Translations under genes and position numbers: made by a program
Assembly (NCBI RefSeq): GCF_032854445.1
Contig: NC_088300.1
Coordinates: forward strand, 28,003,608-28,067,607
DNA from: Liolophura sinensis
Lineage: Eukaryota; Mollusca; Polyplacophora; Chitonida; Chitonidae
Length of the DNA: 64,000 nt
Direction: 5' to 3'
Notes under the pieces: generated by a model
The model's database searches: none
Told to the model about the DNA's origin: nothing
Seen by the model: the letters and a program-made list of their open reading frames with translations, nothing else
Shown here: positions 26,501 to 34,435 of the stretch, one piece after another
Layout: the number at the start of each line of letters is the position of its first letter
Position numbering within the stretch: the stretch's first letter is position 1

Positions 26501-29500
26501 TGTATTGTTCATGTCAGGGCACACATGACCTTCACAGAAATTACAAAATAACCAGTCCTGATCAGGCAACATTCCTCTAATATTCCAAAACATGCACTGT
26601 GCTGTCAAATCTGTTGAGGGTTTGGGATATACTGTGGTGTTTAAAAAGTACAGGCAATAACAGCCAAGAGCAAATAAACACCTGAATGAAACAAATAGTC
26701 TTGCAAGTCAAAGACAGATAAACAGGCAGGCATGCAAGTGCTGGTGAATATTTTCGCTCATCTAAAGTAAATAAACTTTGTACACATTAGTATCTTTGAG
26801 ATTTGACAGCGTCATTTATGATAAAGTGTCCTTGTAGCATTGCCTGTCAAGCTTCAATCATACTACACATATTAACAACAACATGCAGTAAACCTCATCA
26901 GATTGGGAGGCTTTAGTGAACATGATATTATTGTAGAAGAAAGCTGTAGGACAGAAAGGATAGCATGGTAGGCTGGCCTTCATACATGATAGAATTAAAA
27001 TAAAACTGTCATTAAAGCGATATGGATGTAAGTGGAACGGTTTATGTGTACATGCGAGTACATCTGTGTATATCCATGGATAAGCGGTCAGAGGTTATAA
27101 CACGCAAATATCAGGGCCTCAGGGCTAGAGTCATTTGCAGACTATCAACACAACCAGACACGCATGAGTGAAAAACAAATTACCTTATCTGTCTCAAAAC
27201 ATTTGCCCTGAAAAATCAAAACAGATGAAAAATTGAATTTCAGTCCTGAACACTGAATCAATCCGTCAACATAAATAGCTCAGTTCAGGTCAGGTCAAAG
27301 AGTCAGCTACGGCAGAGAAAATAGTTCTCCACTCATTCAAACCCTAGAGCTTATATCGCCCTTGATATTCTACTGTGTAAACCATCTCTAAAGATATTTT
27401 ATTTCCCATCATGCCCATTTCAATACATGTCTACTCAAACTTAAAATAGATTCTTCAAAACCACACACATGAATTTCAACTGAAATCAAATCAAGTTAGC
27501 TTTCTCCAAGTTCATTTTATTCATTTACTATTTAAAGGTTATTTTTTATCTGTCATGATGATGTCCAAAAGAAAACCCTAAAACAAATAATTCTATGAAA
27601 ACCATCAAATTTAGGAATGTACTCCAGTTCTTTTTTTGTTCATCAATAAAATTTTATGTAGGTAGTAATCAAAAGCTGATCAATAAGGTCACGTTTTGAA
27701 ATCTACTCTTGGCTACAGCTTTGTGGGGAGCCCAAAGAGATCCAGTGTTTTCCTCTTTGTGCTGCCCATTTTATTTCACCCATTAACCCAGGGCTACTTG
27801 TTCAAATGTGTATTAGCAGTTAATACCGACATTTACTTTAGTCTGGACAAAAGCCCCGTAAGTTTGGCATTAGAGCAAGACCGGTATTAAGATTAAGAGA
27901 GAAAATGGTTTCAAAATTAACTGATATGAGCTTCCAATGCAGGTGTCAAGTCTCACACATGTTTAAATGTCCATATTTGGAAGTTTATACAACAACAATA
28001 CGCTCGTATTGCGCATACATGTACCTGTGACAAATATGTGAGTACTCCAGCTACAGGTAAGTATACCATCTCTGAGTGTGGGTGGGGCAGATGAGTGATG
28101 GGAGGGGCCCTAATAATACACCTGACATACCTGAGCTGTGGATGTGTTAGGGTCACTCCCTTGCAACAGGGCTATGTCCTCCTCTGTGGCCACAATAAAC
28201 TCCCTGTCAATACAAATAACACATAGGTTACAGTTCAGTCACTTAAACAGTCATACAAGTATTGCAGTAACTTAAGCTATGAGCCTAAATTTATATAAAT
28301 ACCACTTAAACATTACTAAAAGATACCTTTTAAGCAAACATAACAATCTCTTAATAAGCAGCTGGGGCCTCCGTGGCTCAGTCGGTTAGCGCGCTAGCGC
28401 AGCGTAATGACCCAGAAGCCTCTCACCAATGCGGTCGCTGTGAGTTCAAGACCAGGTCATGCTGCCTTCCTCTTCGGCCGTACGTGGGAAGGTCTGCCAG
28501 CAACCTGCGGATGGTCGTGGGTTTCCCCCGGACTCTGCCCGGTTTCCACCCACCATAATGCTGGCCGCCGTCGTATAAGTGAAATATTCTTGAGTACGGC
28601 GTAAAACACCAATCAAAAAAAAAAAAAAAAAAAATAATAAGCAGCTGCACAGACTTTCACCAAATGTAATAAAATACATACATACATAATTGCAGGCCTA
28701 TACAGTAATTATGCAGCACGAAATAAATAAACAACTAATCATTAAAAACCTTTAAAAAGTTTCACTTTAAGTTGTTTTTATTCACAATCTGAACAAGAAT
28801 GCAATTTACAATAATTGACATAAATAATGTATCTTAAAATGTACCTTAATTTCTTCATTTCAAATCCTATTAAATCCAAACAGATCTTTTACCCTTCATT
28901 TTTCCTTTTCATTTCCTCTTCCTTTCATATTTTTTTAAAGGGGGGGGGGGGGGGGGTAGAAGTTTAAGTAAATAAGTAAATGACTGAAACGGCCTACAGT
29001 GAGGTTGAATACAAATGTAAGACTATCATCACAGCAGGTACATATCCTGCCCCAATCTCCCAAGGTTCACCACATGTGGGATACACTATTCATGGGTGGG
29101 GACCAGCACATTAAATATGGACAGCTACGTCACAGCTGACAGCTATAAGTAAGTCAGGCCAAAAACAAACACAGCACACGCATTCATGTGCTGTAGTACA
29201 GGAGGATGGTAGCAGAAAAACATACATGCTGGTTTTTCCTGTGTAGTTCCTTGTAATCGTCGTAATATTAAGAAAACATACAGAGCTGCTAGAGTATACC
29301 TACTGTATGTCTATAAATGACAACCACTCTATATACACACGTACAGCAGATCCACGTCGGAAAATAATGTACAAATAACTGACTACACCACAAAATACAT
29401 GTACATACCTTATGCCTTTTTTAACACTTTCAAACATGAGAGCAGCACGACTGGGCCGTGGTATTTTGGGGATCTTTGGTGATTTCTTGAAGCTAAATCC

Positions 29501-29721
29501 CAAAGTTTTGGCTGCCGGGGAGGGTTTCACATACTGGGGGCTCCGGCGTATGTTCTGCCCCAGTATGGGTGTGGATTGTGCCGACTGGATACGGGGATTT
29601 GCCATGCCTCCAAATGAATGGCTTCTAGCAACAGCAACACTTCGGTGATGATTTGCTTGATTATGAGGCTCCTTAACGGACATATCCCTACTGTAATCCT
29701 TGTGCGTCATTGGGCCTGAAA
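8406..29721 (-). CDS. RIPOR: RIPOR/FAM65 family Rho effector, core of 21 coding exons
   Basis: Exons, 5' to 3' on the minus strand: 29721-29409, 28203-28131, 27207-27184, 24880-24827, 22766-22718, 20007-19913, 19110-19047, 18236-18067, 17257-17112, 16274-16163, 15701-15219, 13818-13694, 12922-12706, 12478-12349, 11848-11690, 11342-11193, 10674-10525, 10124-10078, 9577-9494, 9207-9114, 8500-8406. All junctions are GT-AG and all phases agree. From ATG at 29710 the product is 940 residues; human RIPOR1-3 are about 950-1220. Order of parts: RSHSFGG (residues 29-35, like RSQSFAG in human), Lys/Pro-rich linker, helical FAM65 N-terminal domain with HLKRLEFHLS and MCAIEAQLESMM, GFARLCPGD and a beta-rich part (about 221-330), a disordered Pro/Ser-rich middle, LEEALSNLSTALEDFQGHY, SIESALGAFDFLN, then C-terminal armadillo/HEAT-like helices from about 600. 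RIPOR proteins bind active RhoA/RhoC and act in cell polarity, filopodia and Golgi/centrosome orientation. The upstream intron is in phase 1, and candidate first exons lie further upstream. Confidence 0.95.
8591..8826 (-). repeat. Degenerate SINE, A-related subfamily
   Basis: Shows the tail (TTTATTCTATTTATCTGATT), CGTTTATACGACAGCCATCA, GGGGGAGGAAACC and GCTAGTTACCTGACAAACC, and ends with a decayed tRNA-like head (GCAAGTGCTTTAACAATCTG). It sits in the last RIPOR intron, in the same orientation as the gene. Confidence 0.65.
9114..9207 (-). CDS. RIPOR: RIPOR exon 20
   Basis: Encodes ASESINQLVYLCQTDSSLTV, then RARAKDALYSLG, matching APEGIEPLVYLCQTDTEAVR. Acceptor TTGTTTTTCAG, donor GTATGT. Confidence 0.95.
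9494..9577 (-). CDS. RIPOR: RIPOR exon 19
   Basis: Encodes AMVAFVEFLEDKDVQARAGA and CVALSLLR, very close to LLCFLDQLEDEDVQTRVAGCLAL of human RIPOR1; an armadillo-like repeat. Donor GTAAGT. Confidence 0.95.
9652..9897 (-). repeat. SINE family A copy, diverged
   Basis: Contains TTGGTGTTTTACCCCATTC, CAAGAATATTTCACTAATAC, GCTTTATGGTGGGAAG, GGCCATCCACAGGATGTTG, and head remnants GACTCGAACTCACAGCCAATG. It lies in a RIPOR intron, in gene orientation. Confidence 0.75.
10078..10124 (-). CDS. RIPOR: RIPOR exon 18 (47 bases)
   Basis: Encodes VTYLKQIEQRKPDREK, corresponding to the YLAAASKNQHFREKA segment of RIPOR2. Acceptor GGTATTTCAG, donor GTGGGT. Confidence 0.88.
10525..10674 (-). CDS. RIPOR: RIPOR exon 17 (start of Arm/HEAT repeats)
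   Basis: Encodes WMTERLQSRNVDIVIKTILT, GLPPASCLRTLGILTMSES and YDIKQSAG; a helix pair typical of the C-terminal armadillo-like region. Acceptor TATTTCCAG, donor GTAATT. Confidence 0.92.
11193..11342 (-). CDS. RIPOR: RIPOR exon 16
   Basis: Encodes VCREIVSRVVDLP, then VTLHQFMHYFKEEGGLKYVE, matching the VTVFQYYSYF ... LESYLSQLA region. The acceptor follows a long T/A tract (poly-A on the plus strand at 11355-11371). Confidence 0.93.
11690..11848 (-). CDS. RIPOR: RIPOR exon 15
   Basis: Encodes VMNDLTTDKQLKEFWTKAVE, SMERLSSVLEQKFASKIK and YDVQPAAG. The FWTKA part aligns with FWTKCC/FWDQCT in vertebrates. Acceptor TGGTTTTCAG, donor GTATGG. Confidence 0.94.
12349..12478 (-). CDS. RIPOR: RIPOR exon 14
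   Basis: Encodes NLGSFGPLKCKEIYSVDKL through LVMIAKCSPTVDLFPG; LGSFGPLKC matches LGTFGPLRC of human RIPOR1. Donor GTACCA is weak but keeps phase. Confidence 0.94.
12706..12922 (-). CDS. RIPOR: RIPOR exon 13
   Basis: Encodes TSRRSSFDHILASPESTAKT, DSGIESLAKRLSED, SSPEPASTGNEQVDQ and ALMHHLVYAEKLLE. The last part aligns with STGCPALDAALVRHLYHCSRLL of RIPOR1 and begins the C-terminal helical domain. Confidence 0.94.
13694..13818 (-). CDS. RIPOR: RIPOR exon 12
   Basis: Encodes RRSRSSSQSSNVSVSIESAL, then GAFDFLNTEDV and GDIVGSP, matching [23 protein letters not shown]. Acceptor TGTTGCAG, donor GTAAGT. Confidence 0.95.
14027..14446. repeat. 20-bp minisatellite, about 21 units, each with an AGGTCA-like hexamer
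   Basis: The unit is CAGGTCAGCATACACCATAA. By eye there are 13 exact AGGTCA hexamers, with variants AGATCA, AGGTTA and ATGTCA in other units. Spacing is 20 bases except one 19-base unit. It lies in the RIPOR intron between exons 11 and 12. There are no spacers, so it is not a CRISPR array. Confidence 0.93.
15219..15701 (-). CDS. RIPOR: RIPOR exon 11, long disordered exon ending in a helical segment
   Basis: The largest exon, 161 codons in phase 0-0. A Ser/Pro-rich, probably disordered part contains SPVSPVSPLSHP and PPHRFDPPPPRF. It is followed by TLEEALSNLSTALEDFQGHY and a probable coiled coil, TELQKLEEVVSTLECML, matching LEEALGALMAALDDYRGQFP of human RIPOR1. It is GC-richer than its surroundings. 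Confidence 0.95.
15845..15926. repeat. Three-copy tandem repeat, about 29-30 bp
   Basis: TACTACCTACAAACAGAGG followed by a T-rich spacer occurs three times at a period of 29-30 bases, directly next to the donor-bearing duplication at 15932. Confidence 0.85.
15932..16166. repeat. Tandem duplication of a RIPOR 5' splice-site region
   Basis: Copy 1 (about 15932-16043) and copy 2 (about 16053-16166) share, in order, AAAGAATGATG, AGGAAAATYTGAWAC-like text, GGTTCTAAATT/GGTTTTGAATT, and ACTTGATGTACATACCC. Copy 2 contains the real donor of RIPOR exon 10; copy 1 carries the same GTATGTACATCAAG on the minus strand at 16032. Confidence 0.85.
16163..16274 (-). CDS. RIPOR: RIPOR exon 10, with a duplicated donor downstream
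   Basis: Encodes NPLEGVDESAAYFDSI, GARKRPVSLVTL and NGQYSPR; R-K-R-P-V-S is a plausible basophilic kinase site. The donor GTATGTACATC is repeated about 130 bases further on by a tandem duplication. Confidence 0.9.
16811..16906 (-). repeat. SINE family A, truncated to its 3' half
   Basis: Has the (TTTA)n tail, TGAGTGGTGTTTAACATC, ATATTTCACTTATAGGGCAG and CAGCATTATGGTGGGG, then stops. RIPOR intron 9. Confidence 0.75.
17112..17257 (-). CDS. RIPOR: RIPOR exon 9
   Basis: Encodes AVEVRSFKSIVLG, CETKDLFSAHPQ and NGSLKLSVIITW, matching VGSVTCETKELFAARPQ ... IKLNLEITW. Donor GTAAGT in phase 2. Confidence 0.95.
17732..18002 (-). repeat. Degenerate SINE, A-related subfamily, with an internal A-run
   Basis: Tail and body at 17732-17880 (TTTCACTTAAATGAAGGCAG, CACTGACAAACCCTCC) and a tRNA-like head at 17900-18002 (ATTTGAACACACAACC ... 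AAGCACTTTACCC). An unusual run of about 15 A interrupts the middle, possibly a later expansion. Confidence 0.6.
18067..18236 (-). CDS. RIPOR: RIPOR exon 8 (GFARLCPGD)
   Basis: Encodes GMVGFARLCPGDVFEVTLRY, then GSQKWKSKGRVE and LLGDIISIK. GFARLCPGD is identical to vertebrate RIPOR2 and begins the beta-rich, C2-like-looking part of the FAM65 N-terminal domain. Confidence 0.96.
18367..18644 (-). repeat. SINE family B with a tRNA-like head, minus orientation
   Basis: On the minus strand the head reads AGCCGCAATAGCTTAGTTGG, then TAGAGCATCTGCTTC, with an A box (TAGCTTAGTTGG) and a weaker B box (GGTCAATCCTGG). The body shares GGCGGGGTGGCTTACTTGCC and GTCTCAGTGAAGCAGCAC with the copy at 47128. The head lacks a credible full tRNA fold, so it is a SINE and not a tRNA gene. 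Confidence 0.8.
19047..19110 (-). CDS. RIPOR: RIPOR exon 7
   Basis: Encodes TMCAIEAQLESMMGTFHCKL and KG, matching MCTIEVELENLLGEFSIKMK. Acceptor TTTTGCCAG, donor GTATGA. Confidence 0.94.
19913..20007 (-). CDS. RIPOR: RIPOR exon 6
   Basis: Encodes GVRTMARAYVASPGRTKDP, then LNNVKYGYKECTQ, matching the MKQAFATSP ... FKEYTENM region of RIPOR2. Acceptor ATGATTGTAG, donor GTAAGT. Confidence 0.92.
22718..22766 (-). CDS. RIPOR: RIPOR exon 5
   Basis: Encodes IDELHDCYLLNQQLREG, matching VDELYEAYCIQRRLQDG of RIPOR2. Acceptor TTTCTTCAG, donor GTAAGC in phase 1. Confidence 0.92.
24827..24880 (-). CDS. RIPOR: RIPOR exon 4 (HLKRLEFHLS)
   Basis: 54 bases in phase 0-0 encoding QVKVAERHLKRLEFHLST, the most conserved helix of the FAM65 N-terminal domain. 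Acceptor GTGGTTTCAG, donor GTAAGT. Confidence 0.95.
27184..27207 (-). CDS. RIPOR: RIPOR 24-base microexon
   Basis: Encodes only GKCFETDK, between TTTTTCAG and GTAATT, in phase 0 on both sides, so skipping it keeps the frame. Its end continues as TDKQVKVAERHLKRLEFH, which aligns with LDKQIKTIERYMRRLEFH of human RIPOR2. That alignment is the main evidence that it is real. Confidence 0.85.
28131..28203 (-). CDS. RIPOR: RIPOR exon 2
   Basis: Encodes REFIVATEEDIALLQGSDP plus NTSTAQ, aligning with the GLDEYLEVHQTE region of vertebrate RIPOR2. Acceptor TATTGACAG, donor GTATGT. Confidence 0.85.
28365..28634 (+). repeat. Full-length, apparently young SINE family A with 13-bp target-site duplication
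   Basis: The head GGGCCTCCGTGGCTCAGTCG has an A box (TGGCTCAGTCGG) and a B-like box (GAGTTCAAGACC). The body has GTGGGTTTCCCCCGGACTC and CCACCATAATGCTGGCC, then AAATATTCTTGAGTACGGCG, AAACACCAATCA and a run of about 20 A. TAATAAGCAGCTG flanks it at 28352-28364 and 28635-28647. It is antisense inside a RIPOR intron and is the best reference copy in the window. Confidence 0.95.
28940..28956 (+). repeat. G17 homopolymer
   Basis: Uninterrupted run of 17 G after TTTTTTAAA, in a RIPOR intron; able to form G-quadruplex-like structures. Confidence 0.95.
29409..29721 (-). CDS. RIPOR: RIPOR first common exon (SHSF motif)
   Basis: Encodes VSGPMTHKDYSRDMSV through RSHSFGGM, a run of basic and Pro-rich sequence (FSFKKSPKIPKIPRPSRAAL), and FESVKKGI. 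The acceptor GGTCCAG is in phase 1, and the donor is GTATGT in phase 2. An internal ATG at 29710 could start translation if an upstream exon is non-coding. The sequence around RSHSF is a likely phosphorylation or 14-3-3 type site by family analogy. Confidence 0.93.
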
Positions 29722-32226
29722 CTGGACCAAAAAAAAATAAAACATCCATCAGTCAAACAGTACACTTTTCTCTCAGTACAAGCACTCACTTTGCAAAAAG
29801 AACATATTCACATACAGCAGAGGACCATGATCATTTCACCAGTGCTAAGTATGACAAGGAGACGTCCTCAGAAATTATGACACATAGGTACTTTGGTGGA
29901 ACCACAGTTGTAAAGCTGTCAGCCGGAAGGAATACACCAGTAAAATCCAAACTAACCTGAAGAACTTAACACGCACAACTGATCAGGAAAGGCTAAACTT
30001 TATGAATGACACATATCCAACAAGGATATAAGTATGATATTAGTACACATACTGCAGTTAGGTCATACATGTACACATGCCTATCCCTGATCTTACCCAA
30101 TAGTCACATCATCACACCTCTGGAATTGGTGAAAACTGTCTTACTACATTCCATACACAGTATGTGTGCTCTCCTCAGGAATGTGGACTTCTACCCCCAA
30201 CTCACCCTTCTCAAGGAGCACACATTCACTGAGGGGCTCCACTCAGCCGTGCCCAGGCATTGTTAAGAAGCTTCTCTACAGGTAGATGTACTATTGTAGA
30301 GAGGTGGGCGTTTTACCAGTGGTCTGCCTGCTTGTTCATGTCACAGTCCTGTCACACAATGGCTAGCTATGTCAGAGTCAATCACTATAGATGAAGGTCA
30401 GGTACCTTTACCTGCATTACACAGAGGTGAAATGATATGGCTGCCCTACCTGTCATCAATCCTCACTCTATCTCTGCCTCACTTATCACTGCTGTCTCCT
30501 GGCCTCAAATCCCTGGCTTCTGGTGAGTAAGGCCAGATCTATTCCCCCTGACCTGACCTGTGCTTATCACAGATCAATGGTCAAAATTGACAGAGCCTCA
30601 GGGGGACAAACCTGCCCCTCACCCACAGCTTTCTTTACACAACACACCTAACACAACAAAAATGCCACAGCTTCCCAATCTAAGAGTCCCTCAGATGTAA
30701 AGGTAAAGGTAGGCTTAATTTGCTTCTGACCATTATAACAAGCCTAACTATGACACCTGCCTCACCTGTGACAATGTATAATACCAGGTAAACCAACCAA
30801 CAGGCTAGCCTTCAACCAATCCACATAAACAAGAAAAAAACCCCAAAAAACAATCAACACAAGCAAGGAAGAAATCATACCAGGATACTATTTATTTTAA
30901 ACAAAAATGTGTCCCCTTTATAAATGTACCCTCAGTTTAATTCTATTATCTTTGTCCCAGCTTTCCATTTCCAGTAATCACACTATTAAGATAACTATAC
31001 AGGTAGATGTGTTAAAGTGCTTTTGACAAGAGCATTTGTTTGCCATAAGCCCACTAATAGGAAAATGTCAAAAAGCAGAGCAACTATTGCTTAAAAAAAG
31101 CCACTCACTAAAATAATAAGAAATATATGCAAGTAGATTACACAATATGACAATTCATGTACATTCTGATCCAGCCATGGGTGTTAAAAATACTGTAACT
31201 ACACTTGATAAGAAGATAATACAGGTATAAAAATAACACAAGTATACTTGTAGGCAGCAGGTATGTGTATATACATGTATGTATTTTGTACACATGGATT
31301 TCAATGTCTTCTGCTATACCATTTAACACAGACTATAGATAATAAAAGGAACAGAATGCGTGGTCAAAAGAGCCTGAGCAACCCAAGGCACTATATTCAC
31401 AGCACTAAGAATAGGAATTAGTAGATGGTAAAGGAATATAACTGATCAGTAACACTATAGCAAAGGCAACAGCCACAGACCATTTAGTATATGGTAAATT
31501 GAACATAAGTGACCATAAGAACTATGGACAGCCTCATCCTTCTTTCAGCCATCCCATCCAGTACAGACACACCCTAAGTCAAACATCGGGAGTGACATGG
31601 CTTCATCAAGAGTGCCATGGCTTCATGAAACAAGCAGAGTATTGATTAAACACTATAACATCTCAAAGAAGATCTTTTTACACTTTCTTAACTATAACGC
31701 CATACTCTAAACTTAGTCAATGTTACAGCACGAGAACCAGGCCTGGAGCATGATCTGCCATTTACATGGCATACAGCCCACATGCTTCGTGACAGGCTGA
31801 ATAAAACTGTCTCTGTTCAGCCTAGGATAGCTGCCAACTGCTTATCTCTCATTCGCATACCCAAGAAGGTTTACACTGAAATTTATTTATTCTTGCAAAA
31901 GTCAAAGGAAACGTCCAGAAAATAAGAATGACATAAACATATTGAAAGCAAAGATTTTTCCCTCCATGGTCTGTGTCCTGTATGCATGTGTTTTACATTG
32001 CACAGAGAAAGACAGTGAAGCAAGTTTTAGCCATGTCAGGAATATACACACATGTACCACACATGTAGATCAACATCATGGACAGTTTTAATACGTGAAT
32101 TTCCAATGTTACCACACTTTTCACTGACATCAAAACATTATATGAAAAAGAGCATCAAAACAGGTTAGAGATATAAAATAAGTCATTTGCAAGACTAGCC
32201 ACAACACAGTGATTCTCACTGAATAG

Positions 32227-32555
32227 TTCAACAGATGATAATAGTCACAACTATTAGGATGGTATACAAAAAAGATTGTGACGGTTCAATAAATTGGAAT
32301 ATAGAAACATCAGGCTGTGCTGGTAGTTTCTAAGAGTTGTGGCTTTGGTCTAATGAAAAAGTCAAAACCTGTAAATTGTAACTGAATATTTTCTAACACA
32401 GAAGTCAACAGTCACAACTCAGCAAAGATAAAGATGGTGTACCGAACGATCTTCAGGAAAGATTGAGATGGTTCAATAAATCAAAATATAGAAACATCAA
32501 GCTGTGCTGGTCGTTTCTAAGAGTTGTGACTTTGGTCCAAAAAACAAAAACATTT
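32227..32555. repeat. Two-copy tandem duplication, period about 187 bp
   Basis: GGTTCAATAAATTGGAATAT followed by AGAAACATCAGGCTGTGCTG and TTTCTAAGAGTTGTGGCTTT at 32283 recurs with few changes at 32470. Upstream GTCACAAC is also shared. Confidence 0.85.
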
Positions 32556-33378
32556 AAAGCCTTTATATAATATTTGCATAACATGTCATCAGCAGTGTTT
32601 TGTCTCAGAGCCGACGATCCAGGGGATATCCTCAGAGTGAAGCTGTAATCAGGGTCAGTCCAAGCCTGCTGAGACAGTAATGTCATGTGACAAGGCTCAT
32701 GGGGACAAACAAACAACAATACCTGTATCAGGTCAAAATCAGTCGCTAGCAGGGGGGTCTTAGCACAGGCTCTGTATGATCAACAACACAACAGCTCCAT
32801 TTGTGACCAGAGCTGAAGTGGGGTCCGGGTGTTAACCCAGGGCGCTTGAACCTGTAGTTCTGGACGCCGCAGCCTTGCTGTCAACATCTCCCTCGGACCC
32901 TCTCACATGCCGCACTTTCTCCTAACCTGAACACATAGCAAACCACGTGTACACCACATTTCTCACATCACTAATCCATTCCTACATACAGAGTTATGTG
33001 AACAGCTCTCCGGCCAGCACAATAACGCACAACACTCACATAACTCTCCACACATACATGTACATTTTCTTCAGGACAAGGAGAAGCATATGGACACGTA
33101 CGTCAGCACATGATAAAACAGCATTGCATCACTATATACATGTACAGCCTTAAAAAGGACTAATAAGCATCTTTTACATAAATAAAAAGTTCTAGGTTGA
33201 GATAATAGAATAAAACATCACTACCTGAAGACAGCCAATAAAAACTGTGTAACTGTAACCAATATCATTTAAGTATTATAATACAGATGATTGTATAAGT
33301 TCTTCACTGACTAAATTAACAGGAGAAATATATGCTGGGCATGCAAAAGGTACCTTTCACGCACGGGTGAGGGTTGGT

Positions 33379-33388
33379 GGGGGGGGGG
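33379..33388 (+). repeat. G10 homopolymer
   Basis: Run of 10 G within GGTTGGTGGGG context; one of five G or C runs in this half of the window. Confidence 0.9.
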
Positions 33389-34351
33389 AGCAAAAGACAC
33401 ACTGAAAAGCCCAATCTGAATGAACTGCTATACAGCAACTTTTAATACATGTGCTTTTTATGACACACAGGAATGTAACTTGGTACATGAAACATTATTG
33501 GCAAAATTCTTTACCAGCAAAGAATTCATGAAGCATGAAGTAAGCAACTATTTTCCATGAAGGAGGGGGAAGTAGGGCTTGATGCCTCCCAAAATAGGCA
33601 AGATCCGCCCTCATTTCTGGCAATAGGAGTGGGTTTGGCACACACGATTAGATGCAAGGCCAACAGCCGCTTCCTACTGCATTTGTGCACAGACTTGTCA
33701 CTGTCTGATCGTGTGTAACACAATTTGGATATGGATTTTTTGGTTTCTCCAGCAGTTCAGCAGGGTGGAGGTCGCAGAAGTGCAAAACTAGAATGGCATT
33801 AATTGGTTGCTCCTCTACTTAACCATCCAATGAGAAGAAGGCAATTTACTAAACTCCTGTCATCTGTCTCACCATTCTATTACTGGAATAACTGGATATG
33901 TCATATATATGTACCAGTGAAACTCATTTCAAAAACTTACATGCCAAACTTCCTTGCTTATATGAATCCAAATAAAGATTTTCTATGCAATTAACAGTAG
34001 AATGCAAATTCTTGATTATTTATTCAAAGTTCAAATATACATGTATATCTGCATGTATGGTAAGAGCATAAAAAAGTATTGTGTGTATGAACACAGTTCC
34101 TGAAGTTTCCTAATAAAAGATTATTTCTTAAAAAAAAATAATAAATCAACTTCACTAAAGACAAGTCATCAATAATCAGACAGACAATGGATTTATAAGC
34201 ATTATTCTGCTGTTTTAGTTCCACAAGGGCCTCTTCATGATTCATGACATCTATGTAACAGTGCATTTGTAGATATATGCTTAGAGCAAGTGACTAAACC
34301 TAGTGAATAAGGTCAGAAGTATGGACGGGGAAATCAAGTCATATAACCACA

Positions 34352-34435
34352 ACACCTTAGCAGGTACCTGACAAACGCACTGCCTAGCAGAACCTGGATT
34401 TGACCCTGAGACTTCATTGCTCAAAGTTTACTGAA
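34352..34435 (-). repeat. SINE remnant, A-related subfamily
   Basis: Only AGCAGGTACCTGACAAACGC and a head-like part CTGGATTTGACCCTGAGAC are left, resembling the copies at 5173 and 8591. Confidence 0.45.
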
